Source of the DNA: Costus lasius
Taxonomy: Eukaryota; Streptophyta; Magnoliopsida; Zingiberales; Costaceae
Direction: 5' to 3'
Assembly (NCBI GenBank): GCA_027563935.2
Contig: JANVAS020000239.1
Location: forward strand, 5,332,001-5,396,000
Length of the DNA stretch: 64,000 nt
The first letter of the stretch is position 1. Every line of letters starts with the position of its first letter. The translations under genes were made by a program, and so were the position numbers. A model generated the notes under the pieces. The model was not told where the DNA came from. It worked only from the letters and a program-made list of their open reading frames with translations, and did not search any database. Positions 43,241 through 55,276 of the stretch are shown piece after piece.

Positions 43241-43252
43241 GCTCTGATACCA
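43241..43252 (-). other. copia-B primer binding site
   Basis: Minus-strand TGGTATCAGAGC two bases after the 5' LTR, as in copia-A. Confidence 0.9.
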
Positions 43253-43254
43253 AT

Positions 43255-44945
43255 TGAAAGTCCCCAGATAAGGGGGAGGCGAAACCCAAGTGAGGCGCAT
43301 ATTAAGGGAGAACGCAGCGGAGAGGGTTTCTTAGGATCTTTCATGTTATATGATTAACAAAACCGATTGCATAGATGAGATAGAACCATACCATAGCCAT
43401 TTCTAGATGGCGCCTTGGAAGCAGAGAGTGATGCCGCTCTCCTCCTGAAGATGCGCACACAAGATGAAAGATGTGCCTACTCCTTGATGCTCCTTGTGCT
43501 AGCAAGGTGTCAAGGTGTTCTTCTCGAATGGAAGGGAAGGAGATCTTCTTTGCTTGGCGATTTTCTTCCTCCTTCTTTTCGTCAACCTCTCTCTCGAATG
43601 CAAGCCCCGAGAGATAGATGCTCAAGAGCGAGAGATGAGCGTCAAAATGACAAGAGAGAAAGGCGTGAATCGTGAGTTGTGGTCACGTAGGGAAGTGCTA
43701 TCTAAAAATAGCATGCCACTTCACCACTTGCGGTCATGGGTTTACCCCAATCGCAACTCACTTCACCCTTGAACCATGCGCTCATCCATGAGCCAGTTCA
43801 TGTTGGTTCGGTCCAAAAACCAAATAAGCCAAGCGACAAGGCTTAGATCAAATTAAACCCTAAGGCTCCAGATCTAACCGTCGATCTCTTTGATGCTCCT
43901 GATCTGACCAATCTAGCATCCATTCTCTCGATCAAAGCTTACCGATCTAATGCCCTAATCAATCAAACATGATCAGACCAGATCTCACTTACGATCAGAG
44001 ATTAAATCCCTTTAAACTGAACCCAAACAATTCAGTCCACACGATCTAACTTAAGTAAGCCATATCATCAAATTGTGCGACCCTGAGGGTTTTCTTTAAA
44101 TGTCGGTAACGATAATTCTCATTATCACGATCAGTGAGGGGTATCTAGCAACACATCACTGTCTCCCGATATAAAGAAAAGAGTCTTCCAAGACTACACC
44201 CAAAATACAGCACAAGTGTGAATCAACTCACAAAGCATACATATTTCCTTTGCCACTGGATGTTCTTATTGGACAAGCCTGTCAAGCTTGTAACTCCAAT
44301 ATGATGAGCATGATTAGATCAGATGAACACCGTCACCTGGGTATGGCCATACACTCTCTCAATCATCTCATCCAGGGGGCCCCTTTAGAACATCACACTC
44401 CTTAAACAAGGAGACGGCAATCCTATGTCTATCACTAGTGCCCTAACCTGATTCAAGCTCACCATCCAAGATACTCTATAACCATTATGTTTCAAATGAT
44501 ATTGAACTACCTCAAAATAATGACAATCATCATTCAGAAAACACAAGCGATCTCAAGTCAGAGGAAATGTGCCACTTGTCATATTCAAGGAATATTCACA
44601 TTGTGACAAACAATTGAACATCCTAGTAGGGTCTGTCCAGTACATCCAATGTACCCATGAGTCTACATCTTATTCCATGCTCGAAGCATCCTATAAGATT
44701 AGAACACATATTAGTCTCAACCATATCAAGGCTGTCTCATGTTCACCAAGATATCTCGACTAAGGACGTAACTGCATGTCAGCCCAGCTGAACAGCTTTG
44801 AGACATTATTCAGAAGAACATATATTGCAGCAGACAATGTAACAACTGAATAATAACCATGCCTTTATAAACATAACAGTTTATTACATGATACTGATAC
44901 ATTCCCATAGGCCTCAAACATTAGCCTTAAGGGCATACCCCAACA
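43255..44945 (-). repeat. copia-B 5' LTR
   Basis: 1691 bp. It retains TGTTGGGG on the minus strand at its outer start (44945). Confidence 0.93.
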
Positions 44946-46334
44946 ATGGTACCGTATTTCCCAGCGTCTCCAGAGCAGAACATTCAAGCTATTTTATAGC
45001 AGTGCCCTAACATATTACACTGCCGTAATTCCCAGTCAAAAACGTGATTTTTACGAGTCCGAATCTTACGCGTGCCATAACTTTTGATCCAGAGCTCCAA
45101 ATCGAAATTCGAAAATTGTGGCGGACTCATCTTTAAAAGGAGAAGACGCTCAAAGTGGAACAGAAAAAACTTTTATCCAGTATCAAGGGAGAAATCGCCA
45201 GAGATGTGGCTAGGGTTAGGCCTCGCGCTGAGAGTCATAGAGGGCACCTCAGGCTGTGATTTTCACTCAGAAGCTTCGACTAGAGGAGAGAAAGACGCCA
45301 CATAAGTTTCAGAGCGTTTGGAGTCCGATCGGAGGAGGAATCAACGAAACAGCGGTGACAGTGCTGTTCATCGAAGCAAATTACGGCTGTAAAGAATTTT
45401 ACAGCCGTGTTGTAACGTTGTTTCTCCTTTCTTTTTGTTTTCTGATCACTCTAAAACTATGATTTACTATATCTCCTCCTTCATGCAAGCTTAACACTCT
45501 TTTGGGACATGGGGTGTAATCCACTTGATTCTTAATGATTAGATAACTCTTCTATTTTCGTCATGATAATTTTTGCTATGATAATTTTACTTTTGTGATG
45601 GATTGTGCTTAGACTCTCTATAAGTCCATGTTACTAATTATGTTTTTAGAGTTTTCACAATGAGACTGAAAGGTGATTTGTTTGAGAACTTGGAAACCTA
45701 GAATTGCATGTTATGATCCCTTCCTTAGGTTAGATCTAATTTGATCTGTTCTAGTAGATCAATTGCCATGATAGTAATATGAATCTATGGATTGAGTCTA
45801 TTTATCAAACGTGGAGATCTTGCACGAAAGTGAGGATCGGAACGTTGGAGATCCATGAGTAAAACTAGTGTTGAGGCTCGGATGCACGAAAGTGATCCTT
45901 GAGATTCCACTAGAGATTATCAACCTAGAATTCGGATGCACGAAAGTGATCTTGAGTTCTTTGATTTATAATTTACTTATCTTTAGCATTGGGACAGACC
46001 TTGCGCGAAAGCTAGGATTGGTCCCTGCATGATTGTCTGCACGAAAGTAAGATAATCCCTTTATGAAGTAAATTAGGTCTTTATCGTAGCAAGATTTGAT
46101 TGACGAACCTTTATTTATATCTTATCATTGAAATTAAGGTGGATGAAGCCCTAGTCTCATGTTTATCTCTCTGATTATCTCCTTAGCATATTCTCTACAT
46201 AGTTTACTTTCATCATATTTGGCTTGCTTAGCTAGCGAGAAAATAATTATTTGGTAATTAACAATAAGGTCTCTGTGCATCAATATTTTTATTATTTCGA
46301 TAATTCTGTGCACTTGCGGAATCCTATCAGGTCA

Positions 46335-47275
46335 CCATCTTGAAAATCTTTTCTCACGATTGGCGGTCATGCCACTTCTTGGTCATGTCCTTGTAAATCT
46401 ATGCACTTTCATATGCATTCATTCTTTTCTCCTCAACTTCATTAATTTGCAATCTCCTTTTCTCCCCAGCAGTTTTCAAATCATAATTCAAAGTTTTTAC
46501 TGCCCAATAAGCTATTTGTTCTAATTCAACTAGGAGATGACTTGATTTACCATATACAAGCAGATAAGGTTCTATACCAATCGGAGTCTTGAATGCAGTC
46601 CTGTATGCCCATAATGTATCGTCAAGCTTTATGGACTAATCTTTCCTTAATCTAGAGATAGTCTTTTCAAGAATTCTCTTCAACTCTCTATTAGAAACTT
46701 CTACTTGGCCACTTGTCTGTGGGTTATAGGGAGTAGATACTTTATGCCTCATCCCATATTTACTCAATAGTGTAGAGAATTTTTTTTCTATAAAGTGGGA
46801 TCCACCATCACTTATTACCACTCGTGGGACCCCAAACCATGGAAATATTATCCTTCTGAATAGTTTGATAACTACATGGGAATCATTGGTCGGAGTCGTC
46901 ATTGCTTCAACCCATTTTGAAACATAATCTACTGCTACAAGAATATACTTGTTTCCACATGAGGTTGGGAAGGGACCCCATATAATCAATTCCCCACACA
47001 TCAAATATCTCAATTTCTAAAATATTGCTCAAATGCATCTCATGTCATCTCGATATGTTACACATCCTCTATCATTCTTCACAAGAGAGAACATAATTCC
47101 AAGCATCCTTAAAAAGGGTCGGCCAGAAAAAACTTGATTGAAGCACTTTGAAAGTAGTTTTAGATGAACTAGCATGTCCTTCATATGTAGAATTATGACA
47201 ATGAAAAAGCACATCTCTCATCTCTTCCTCTAGTAGACATCTCCTGTATAATCCATCCGCACACCTTTTAGACAA
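46335..47275 (-). pseudogene. Athila-B integrase, zinc-binding and catalytic regions
   Basis: On the minus strand broken frames give the zinc-binding part (CHNSTYEGHASSSKT, then WPTLFKDA), a core with IWGPFPTS and [15 protein letters not shown], the second catalytic D in ISDGGSHF, and the E in [38 protein letters not shown] follows toward 46540. Frameshifts at about 47040 and stops near 46635 and 46430 inactivate it. It joins 35297 across A3. Confidence 0.88.
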
Positions 47276-47283
47276 AATAGGAT

Positions 47284-47836
47284 CCTCCTAGAAACAATGC
47301 TTTACCTTTGATAGAAATCTTTTCCATCCTTGATAGTTCAAATTAATGGGTAAAACATCAGACACTAAATAATTCATAAAATTAGCATATCACGGAGCAT
47401 CAATCCTTGCAATAGCTAAGAGATGCTGATAAGGGAAGGCATCATCAATCTCATGCTCGATTACTTTCTTTACTCCATCTGCTTGAACAAGACGCGACAA
47501 ATGATATGCAACATAATTTTCTGCACCCTTTTTATTTTTGATCTCCAAGTCGAATTCTTGCAGCAAAAGGATCCATCTGATCAATCTTGATTTTGAATCC
47601 TTCTTACTTAGAAGATATCTAATGGCCGCATGATCTGTGTAAATAATCACCTTAGAGTTAATAAGATAAGATCTAAATTTATTAAATGCAAAAGCAATGG
47701 CTAGAATCTCCTTCTCTATTATTGCAGAATTGATTTTCATGTCGTCCAATGTTTGGCTCGCATAATAAATAGTGTGCAACTTTTTCTCTTTGCATTGTCC
47801 AAGAACAGCCCCTATGGCATGGTCATTGGCATCACA
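47284..47836 (-). pseudogene. Athila-B RNase H
   Basis: The minus-strand frame continues from the RT across element [62 protein letters not shown] and [16 protein letters not shown] are classical RNase H motifs of Athila. It ends at a stop at 47390 and then degenerates. The open frame that appears to extend into 47837-47947 is element E LTR and not part of the gene. Confidence 0.85.
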
Positions 47837-50800
47837 TGTAACATCCCTCAGAATCACACCCCACACGCATACAAGTAAAATACGGGGTTTCAAAAATTTT
47901 TTTACTCTTCCATTAAAACACAAGAAGAAAGCGGCATCGAAGGACATTACTACGGAACAGAAAACCGCACAGAACTGAATAGGATCGATTACTAGGAAAT
48001 AGAAATCCGGAAATCCAGAAAAAAATCCGGCAGCAAGTATTCTAAACTACTGCTGCACAGACACACATATCTTGTAACAACAACAAACGTCCACACTACA
48101 CATATGTGGAATTTCAGAAATATCAGAACTGATTATTCAGATACTAAAATAAACAACACAAATTCGGTTACACATCTCAAATCGGACATTTCAAAATAAG
48201 AACCAATTCAATAAAAGAATCCAAGACTTGTATCCAATAATTTAAACGAATCAACTATAATATAATATCCTGAAAACAGGCATAAGCCCTCAGGAGATAA
48301 AACATGTCATATAGGTCATAATAAATTAGGCACGCAGGCCTGATAAATCTTTAGAAGACTATTCTTAGAAATGACATCAAACATTAGCGTCATATTAGCT
48401 GTAGCAATTACTGTCTTGATGTCTCACCTGAAAACATTTAAACAACGGAGGTGAGCTAAAAAGCTCAGTGAGTAAAAGACACTAAAAGTCATCCATAGTA
48501 CACATCAAAAATATCATACTTAAGTTGAAATTCTTTTTATTTAACAGATAAGATAAATCAACTTAACATGCATGCTCATATCAGAAACAAACATAATCAA
48601 ATACAGATACTTGTAACAATAGGCATCAAACAGGTAGGATATGAATATACCAACCCATACCAACTAACCACACCGCCTAATACATCTAAATACAGATCGA
48701 AACAGAACTACAGAAATCAGAACTGACAGACAGAAAATCAGAATTTTCAGAGTCCAAACGGATAGTCTACATCGGAAACAGAAAGGCCACAGAAGGCCTG
48801 ATGACCACAGAAGGTCTGACCCCACCTCTGCCGAGGACGAGACAATGCATGCATATCAGAAACAGAATGGTAAAGGAGATATCAGTGGGTGGCCCCCGTC
48901 TTGTCAGGACGTGGCACTCTGGTCTCCAATACCCAGAACAGAATGGTAGAGGAGGTATCAGTGGGTGGCCCCCGTCTTGTTAGGACGTGGCACTCTGGCC
49001 TCCAAAACCCAGAACTGAATGGTAGAGGAGGTATCAGTGGGTGGCCCCCGTCTTGTTAGGACGTGGCACTCTGGCCTCCAAAACCCAGAACTGAATGGTA
49101 GAGGAGGTATCAGTGGGTGGCCCCCGTCTTGTTAGGACGTGGCACTCTGGCCTCCAAAACCCAGAACTGAATGGTGGAGGAGGTATCAGTGGGTGGCCCC
49201 CGTCTTGTTAGGACGTGGCACTCTGGCCTCCAATACCCAGAACAGAAATAGTGTCTCAAGGGTCGTAGTAGACTATCAGCACCATTACAGCGCCACAGAA
49301 GGAGGGTAAGGACACGGAAGAGTGCTACACTAGGGCATAATTTTACAGAACAGATTATACTGAAACAGAGAAGTAGGATCAACCGCTACTTAATTCTTAT
49401 ATTATGCCCAAAGTCTAACAAACCAGAAAATGACACACCCCAATATCCAGTCCTTAAACACAGAACAGAAATTATATGAGTGAATTCCTTACAACTAACC
49501 TTAATTCATGTCAAACCATTCTATGTTCTCACAAATGTTTTAACACATTCAAGGTTTTCAGAAACTTCACAACATATAAACAGAATAGGAAATATCCACA
49601 TAACAAACAATTAAATATAGAACAGAAATTATTCATATAACAAACATTTAAATACAGAACAGAAATTATTCATGAAATAATCTCCTCAAAATTCCTAAAA
49701 CCGTGAGCTATAAAATTACTGTAAGGGGCGCCACTTTCAGAACCTTAACAGAACGTACAAATTTCATGTAATTAATTTCAGTTCCCCACTACAGATAATT
49801 TTAATTACACGTTTGTGAAGAAAATTGACAAAAGCCCCAAAATTGGCTCGAACTATATTTTCGAAAATTCCTAAGTTCTTAGTTAAATCCCCAATTTTGT
49901 TTTCTCTAAAATTTCTCATCAAACAAATAAATTTTAGAAGAACTACAGACCACAATTTAAGAGGTTAAACCATACAATGTAAATTTTTCTCACAAAGGAA
50001 TATTCGTCTAACCAAAACATAGCAGATTTATATTGTCAGTTTGCAAAATATATTTTTTTTTAGTCCAATTTCGAACCAAAGCTAGTCAATATTGTATTCA
50101 AAATGAAGCTCTCTGAATCTAGTTTCCAATAAAACTGGTTTCACAAGATTTCGAATTTTAGACAGGAAGATATAAGGGTTCGAACATAGGAAGGTCAGAA
50201 TTTCAGATTTCAAGAAAACAGATTCATATATCAGATTTGCGACATTTATTTCAGATCCAATAACTAATCGAAAATAGGCGTTATGGGAGTCAAAATAAAG
50301 CTCTTCGAGCCTACGGTCTAATAAAACTGATTTGACAAGATTTCGAGCTATACCTAGGGAGATATGATGGTTCGAACACATAAAGGTCGAAATCCAGAAT
50401 TTCAGAAAACTGATTTTGTACAGCTAGATTGCAATACAGATTGAAATACGAATACAGCTCAGATATGGTCGATATCAGATTCAAATTAAAGCAGAATGTA
50501 TCTAGTTTCATACAAAATTTATTTCGTGCGATTTGGATCTATAGACCATGAGATATTGGGGTTATAGTACACAAAGGTCAGATTAACGAATGCAGATTTC
50601 AGCAGAACAGGATTTTAAAACCCTATAATTATTTGAATTCAACCCCATACGAATAATCATGGCAAATAACGAATTTTAATTCGGATTAGACTCCTTAGGA
50701 TCGAATTACTCACCAGAAAAAAAATCGCCCACAGAGAAAACACCAAAACAGAGGATCAGGGATCTCCAGAAAGTTCGTCCACCACCAGTCTGCCACCACC

Positions 50801-51237
50801 AGCGTCAGAAATTTGCAGGAGGCGCCAAGCACAGTGAGGGGCGACAACACAGGCGGCTAGGGCAAGAAACAAACCAAAAATCGTGAGGGAGAGGAGCTCT
50901 CACGAATTTTCCCCCTTTTTTTATTTTTTTTCCACCCCAAACGGATCCAAGATCCAATAACCCAATTAACTTAAGTGGAAATCGGCTTTAATGGGCTTAC
51001 CTGGGCTTAACCACCATGCGCCACTCCAATAACACAGAAATATGCGCCACCATGGTGGAAGAATTCCAGGAGCAAATAGTCAAGGTTGAGGGTTCGAAGC
51101 CCCAACGAAAATAATTATTTTTGCCCTGTAGGAAAAAGTCCTACAATTAGGCAAAAATCCCAAAATTTTAACCGATAAAAATACAGAAACTGAATTTCTA
51201 ACCTTAAATCATAATTCAGAAAATCAAGGGCGTTACA
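47837..51237 (-). repeat. Element E 3' LTR
   Basis: 3401 bp, TGTAACATCCC...GGGCGTTACA. It contains a five-copy 76-bp tandem repeat (48865-49244) and a T-arm-like GGTTCGAAGCC near 51090. Confidence 0.93.
48865..49244. repeat. 76-bp tandem repeat, five copies (element E 3' LTR)
   Basis: The motif GTGGGTGGCCCCCGTCTTG recurs at 48885, 48961, 49037, 49113 and 49189, exactly 76 bp apart. The first copy differs most (GTCAGGACG, TGGTCTCC). No unique spacers separate the copies. Confidence 0.95.
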
Positions 51238-51250
51238 TCCTCCCCCCCTT
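51238..51250 (-). other. Element E polypurine tract
   Basis: Minus-strand AAGGGGGGGAGGA directly before the 3' LTR. Confidence 0.85.
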
Positions 51251-51266
51251 ATAGAGCTTTAGTCCT

Positions 51267-51905
51267 CTAAAGCTGACCAAGCCCGTCACTGAACAGGTGA
51301 GGATGCTCCTTTCTCATCTCTGCTTCAACCTCCCAAGAGGCTTCTTCAACAGACTGATTTCCCCAGATGACTTTCACAAGCGGAATAACCTTATTCCTCA
51401 GCACTTTCTCTTTTCTATCTTCAATTCTGAGAGGTTTCACCACAAAAGTCATGTTCTCTTCAAGCTGGAGAGGTTCCAACTCCAGAACATGAGAAGGATC
51501 AGAACAATATTTTCTGAGTGCAGAAACATGGAACACATTATGGAGGTGTTCCAGTGATGGGGGCAAAGCAAGTCGATATGCCACAGGTCCAATCCTCTCA
51601 ATGATATCAAAGGGACCAATGTACCTGGGACTCAATTTTCCTCTCTTCCCAAATCTCATCACCCCTTTCATAGGCGAGACCTTTAGGAAAACATGCTCTC
51701 CGACCAAAAACTCAAGAGGACGCCGCCTCACATCAGCATAACTCCTCTGTCTATCCTGAGCAATCTTCATCTTTTTCTGAATTTCTCTGATCTTCTCAGT
51801 GGCTTCCTGAACAGCATCAGACTTTAGCACTGTTCTGTCCCCAGTTTCCTCCCAGCATATAGGTGTTCTGCATTTCCTCCCATATAGGGCCTCATACGGA
51901 GCCAT
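51267..51905 (-). pseudogene. Element E integrase C-terminus and chromodomain-like tail
   Basis: This is the same reading frame as 54215-51906, separated from it by one TAG. It starts in MAPYEALYGRKCRTPICWEE, continues with KIREIQKKMKIAQDRQRSYAD and FLVGEHVFLKVSPMKGVMRF, then SPRYIGPFDIIERIGPVAYR and LPPSLEHLHNVFHVSALRKY. It ends with a chromodomain-like segment (PLRIEDRKEKVLRNKVIPLV ... EEASWEVEAEM). Apart from the stop, the sequence is well preserved. Confidence 0.88.
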
Positions 51906-54215
51906 CTATATGCTAGAGTGGAAGCTATTGTTGTAGGTGAACTCTATCAGTGATAAGTCCAGATCCCACTCAACAGACCAGTCAATCACATAAGATCTCA
52001 GAAGATCCTCAAGTGTCTGAATAGTTCTCTCTGTCTGACCATCAGATTGAGGATGATATGCAGTGCTGAAACTCAGATTAGTTCCCAAATCTTCCTGTAA
52101 TTTCTTCCAAAACCTGGATAGAAATCGAGGATCACGATCAGAGACAATGTCCAAGGGAACTCCATGTAATCTGACAATCTCATCGATGTACAGTTTTGCT
52201 AACCGATCCAAACTGTAAGTCATTTTGATCGGTAAGAAGTGAGCCGACTTCGTGAGTCTGTCCACAATCACCCATACGGCATCATGATTCCTTCTGGTAT
52301 TGGGCAGCCCACACACAAAGTCCATACTGATATGCTCCCACTTCCACTGAGGAATAGGGAGAGACTGCATCAAACCGCCCGGCCTCTGATGCTCAGCCTT
52401 CACGGTTTGGCAAGTCAAACATCTGGACACAAACAAATGCACATCCTTCTTCATACCATGCCACCAGAAAGTCTTTTTCAGATCCTGATACATCTTGGTA
52501 CTACCAGGATGAACGGTATACTTAGTGCAATGACTTTCCTTAAGAATTTCATTTCTCAACTCAGGGTCCTCAGGGACACAGACCCTTCCACGAAATCTGA
52601 GGAGACCATCATCCGACATACTGAAATTCTCATCCCAGCCTTGCTCAGACCTCTCTTTCCACCGTAGAATATCCTGATCTGACTGCTGCCCTGATCTCAG
52701 TCTCTGCAGTAAGTCTGACTGAACCCTGAGAGAAGCCAGAAGACCGCCTCTCTCACCCGGAGTCACACTCAGATGCATGTCACTGAACTCCTGCAATAGT
52801 CGCCACTCCTGGACTCGCAGTGCAGCTATCTGAGTCACAGGATACCGACTAAGCGCATCAGCCACCACATTGGCTTTACCAGACTGATATTGGATGGTGA
52901 AGTCATAATCCTTTATCAATTCAAGCCATCGCCTCTGTCTCATATTCAGCTCTTTCTGAGTGAAGATATACTTCAAGCTCTGGTGATCTGTAAACAATTC
53001 AAATGTCTGTCCAAACAGATAGTGCCTCCAGATTTTCAAGGCAAAAACTACAGCTGCCAACTCCAGATCATGAGTGGGGTAGTTTACTTCGTAATCTTTG
53101 AGTTGCCTTGAAGCATAAGCGACTACTTTTCCTTGCTGCATCAGTACAGCACCCAGACCCTTACCAGAGGCATCAGTGTAAACAATGAACTTCTCTCCAT
53201 CACAGGGAATGATGAGGATAGGAGCACTGGTCAGTCTCTTTTTCAGTTTCTGAAAACTAGACTCACAATCATCAGACCACTCAAACTTCAGATTCTTTCT
53301 AGTTAGCTTAGTCAGAGGACCTGCCAGCTTGGAAAAACCCTCCACAAAGCGGCGGTAGTATCCAGCTAAGCCCAGAAAACTTCTGACCTCAGTCGCTGTA
53401 GTTGGTCTTCCCCAGTGAAGAATGGCCTCCACCTTCACTGGATCCACAGACACACCCTGGCCAGAAATAATGTGCCCCAGAAAGCCAATCTGATATAGCC
53501 AGAACTCACATTTGCTGGCCTTAGCATACAGCTGCTTCAGCCGCAGAATCTCCAGCACCTTGCGCAAATCCTGAGAGTGATCTTGCGCATTCTTGGAGTA
53601 GATCAGAATATCATCAATGAAGACGACCACACATTTGTCCAGGAGTTCATGAAATACCCTGTTCATCAGATCCATAAACACCGCAGGGGCATTTGTCAGT
53701 CCAAAGGGCATAACAAGAAATTCGTAGTGCCCATACCTGGTCCTGAATGCAGTTTTAGATACATCCTCCTCCTGAACTTTCATCTGATAATAGCCAGACC
53801 TCAGATCAATTTTAGAGAATACAGTAGCATCCTGCAACTGATCAAAGAGATCATCAATACGGGGTAATGGGTACTTATTCTTAACAGTCACTTGATTGAG
53901 TTGACGGTAATCGATGCACATGCGCAAAGTACCATCCTTCTTCTTCACAAATAACAACGGTGCTCCCCATGGAGAAACACTGGGTCGAATATACCCCTTC
54001 TCTAATAGTTCTTCCAGTTGCTTCTTCAGCTCTGTCAGTTCTGAAGTTGCCATCCTGTAAGGAGCTTTAGATATCGGTGCCGTGCCTGGCAACAACTCGA
54101 TACCAAACTCAACTTCTCTGCTGGGTGGTAACCCAGATAAATCATCAGAGAAGACGTCAGTAAACTCTCTTACCACAGGAATTTTAGCCAGATCCAAATC
54201 ATACTCAGTCTGCAC
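51906..54215 (-). pseudogene. Element E RT, RNase H and integrase core (769 codons)
   Basis: A well-preserved Ty3-gypsy pol. RT has a [20 protein letters not shown] block (about residues 115-135), [12 protein letters not shown] and the catalytic [11 protein letters not shown] (about 200). RNase H starts at [15 protein letters not shown] and includes [20 protein letters not shown]. The integrase has a zinc-binding part ([15 protein letters not shown] ... CLTCQTVK), [30 protein letters not shown] and [20 protein letters not shown]. The first methionine is arbitrary: the frame continues upstream, and a TAG separates it from the gag-protease frame. The stop at 51906-51908 replaces the codon before MAPYEALYG. 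All catalytic residues I could check are present, so it was recently functional. Confidence 0.9.
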
Positions 54216-54257
54216 CTTGACATGCGCCAGATACCCCTTGCAGCCCTGGGCTAAAAG

Positions 54258-55172
54258 CTACCTGGCCTGCAGATGAGATATCACCAAAGGCTCCTGTTCT
54301 AAAATCCGGCCTTGGATAACCAGTTGCTGTCCATCACTTAGATGCAGAGTAATTAACTTTTCAAAACAATCTAAAGTAGCATGATAGGCAGACAGCCAAT
54401 CCATGCCCAGAATGATGTCATAGTCTTTCATAGGAAGACTAATCAAATCAATAGGTAAATCATATCCTTCAACCTTAATCAAACAGTCAGGATATGCTAT
54501 ATCTGTAGATAAGGCCTCATACTGATCCACCGTCAGGTCACCCTGATCAAGATGAATAAACTCCACCTCGCGCTCCTCAGATAAGCTAGAGGGGAAAAAC
54601 TTGGCATTGAACTTCATCATGAAGTACTGCCAATCAACAACTCCGGATTCAGTTGCCGCCAGTCTGACGACTCCCTTCCACCAGTCTTCGGCATCTCCAC
54701 GCAACATGAAGACAGACAAACATAGCTTGTCTGCATCATCACAGCGCAGAACCTGGAAAATCTTTTCCAGTGTCAAAAGCCAATCCTCAGCCGCTCTGGG
54801 CCCCGGACTACCATAAAATGCAGTCGGGTTCAGGTGCTGAAACTCTCGAACCAACCGAGCATATCGTTGATGTGCGCCATCACCCAGAGGAGAACCAGCG
54901 CCACCCACACAGTGTCCAGCCGGTTGTGCCTGTGACTGAGACTGTGTCTGCGACAGCCGCTGCAATAACTGTTGCTGAACCTCCATGTGCTGCGCCTGCT
55001 GCTGCTGCATCATCTGAGTTTGCTGCTGGATGAATGCGTTCTGTTGTTGCATCATAGCAGTCATAGCCTCCATGGTCTGCCTCAGATCAGGCTGTTGATC
55101 ACCGTTGCTACTGCTAGCTCTTGGTCGCACCATTTTTACCTGCATCACATAACACGGTAGAATAACAACCAA
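54258..55172 (-). pseudogene. Element E truncated gag fused in frame to the end of protease (304 codons)
   Basis: The first part is gag: a glutamine-rich segment (MMQQQNAFIQQQTQMMQQQQ), then the gag core (LNPTAFYGSPGPRAAEDWL, DKLCLSVFMLRGDAEDWW, FNAKFFPSSLSEEREVEF). After GDLTVDQYEA (breakpoint near 54515) the frame jumps to the second half of the protease (STDIAYPDCLIKVEGYDLPI, KDYDIILGMDWLSAYHATLD). The rest of gag, the CCHC knuckle and the DSGA catalytic site are absent. The deletion kept the frame. A TAG ends it at 54258. It cannot make nucleocapsid or active protease. Confidence 0.88.
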
Positions 55173-55262
55173 TATTCAATCACAAATCAGATCCTAACTT
55201 GGTTTCTAGCAATACACAAACAAAGTTTTCCTTCCCCGGAGTTTCTAATTGCTAGTAATATT

Positions 55263-55274
55263 GCTCTGATACCA
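55263..55274 (-). other. Element E primer binding site
   Basis: Minus-strand TGGTATCAGAGC two bases after the 5' LTR, tRNA-Met type. Confidence 0.88.
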
Positions 55275-55276
55275 TC

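Larger units (their letters stand above)
35842..44945 (-). mobile_element. copia-B: full-length Ty1-copia element, nearly intact
   Basis: 9104 bp with a perfect ATGGT duplication (35837-35841 and 44946-44950). LTRs are 1691 bp each, with a tRNA-Met primer site and one gag-pol frame (41433-37570, minus strand) very close to copia-A. By eye the LTRs differ at about eight positions plus two one-base indels. A one-base deletion near the gag-pol end changes the last residues. The LTR outer (U5) halves differ clearly from copia-A, so it is a sister subfamily. Confidence 0.95.
35303..46329 (+). mobile_element. A3: family-A solo LTR in Athila-B integrase, carrying copia-B
   Basis: TGATGACACCAAAAT (35303) to GGAATCCTATCA (46329), flanked by perfect GGTCA copies. 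Without copia-B and its extra ATGGT copy, the LTR is 539 + 1379 = 1918 bp, matching the 1907-bp A2 LTR. No interior or second LTR is present, so this is a solo LTR left by recombination. It holds both family-A motif arrays (TTACGGC palindromes at about 35555-35830 and 44947-45420; TGCACGAAAG words at about 45820-46060). Confidence 0.9.

Noticed and set aside
47837..47947. Start of a 185-codon frame joined to Athila-B RNase H
   Set aside because: The first part of that frame is element E LTR; the insertion joint at 47837 makes a chance fusion.
48865..49244. Possible CRISPR-like array
   Set aside because: Units are contiguous 76-bp tandem repeats without unique spacers, inside a plant LTR.
52239..53867. 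Several plus-strand frames across element E pol
   Set aside because: Antisense shadows of the well-preserved pol frame.
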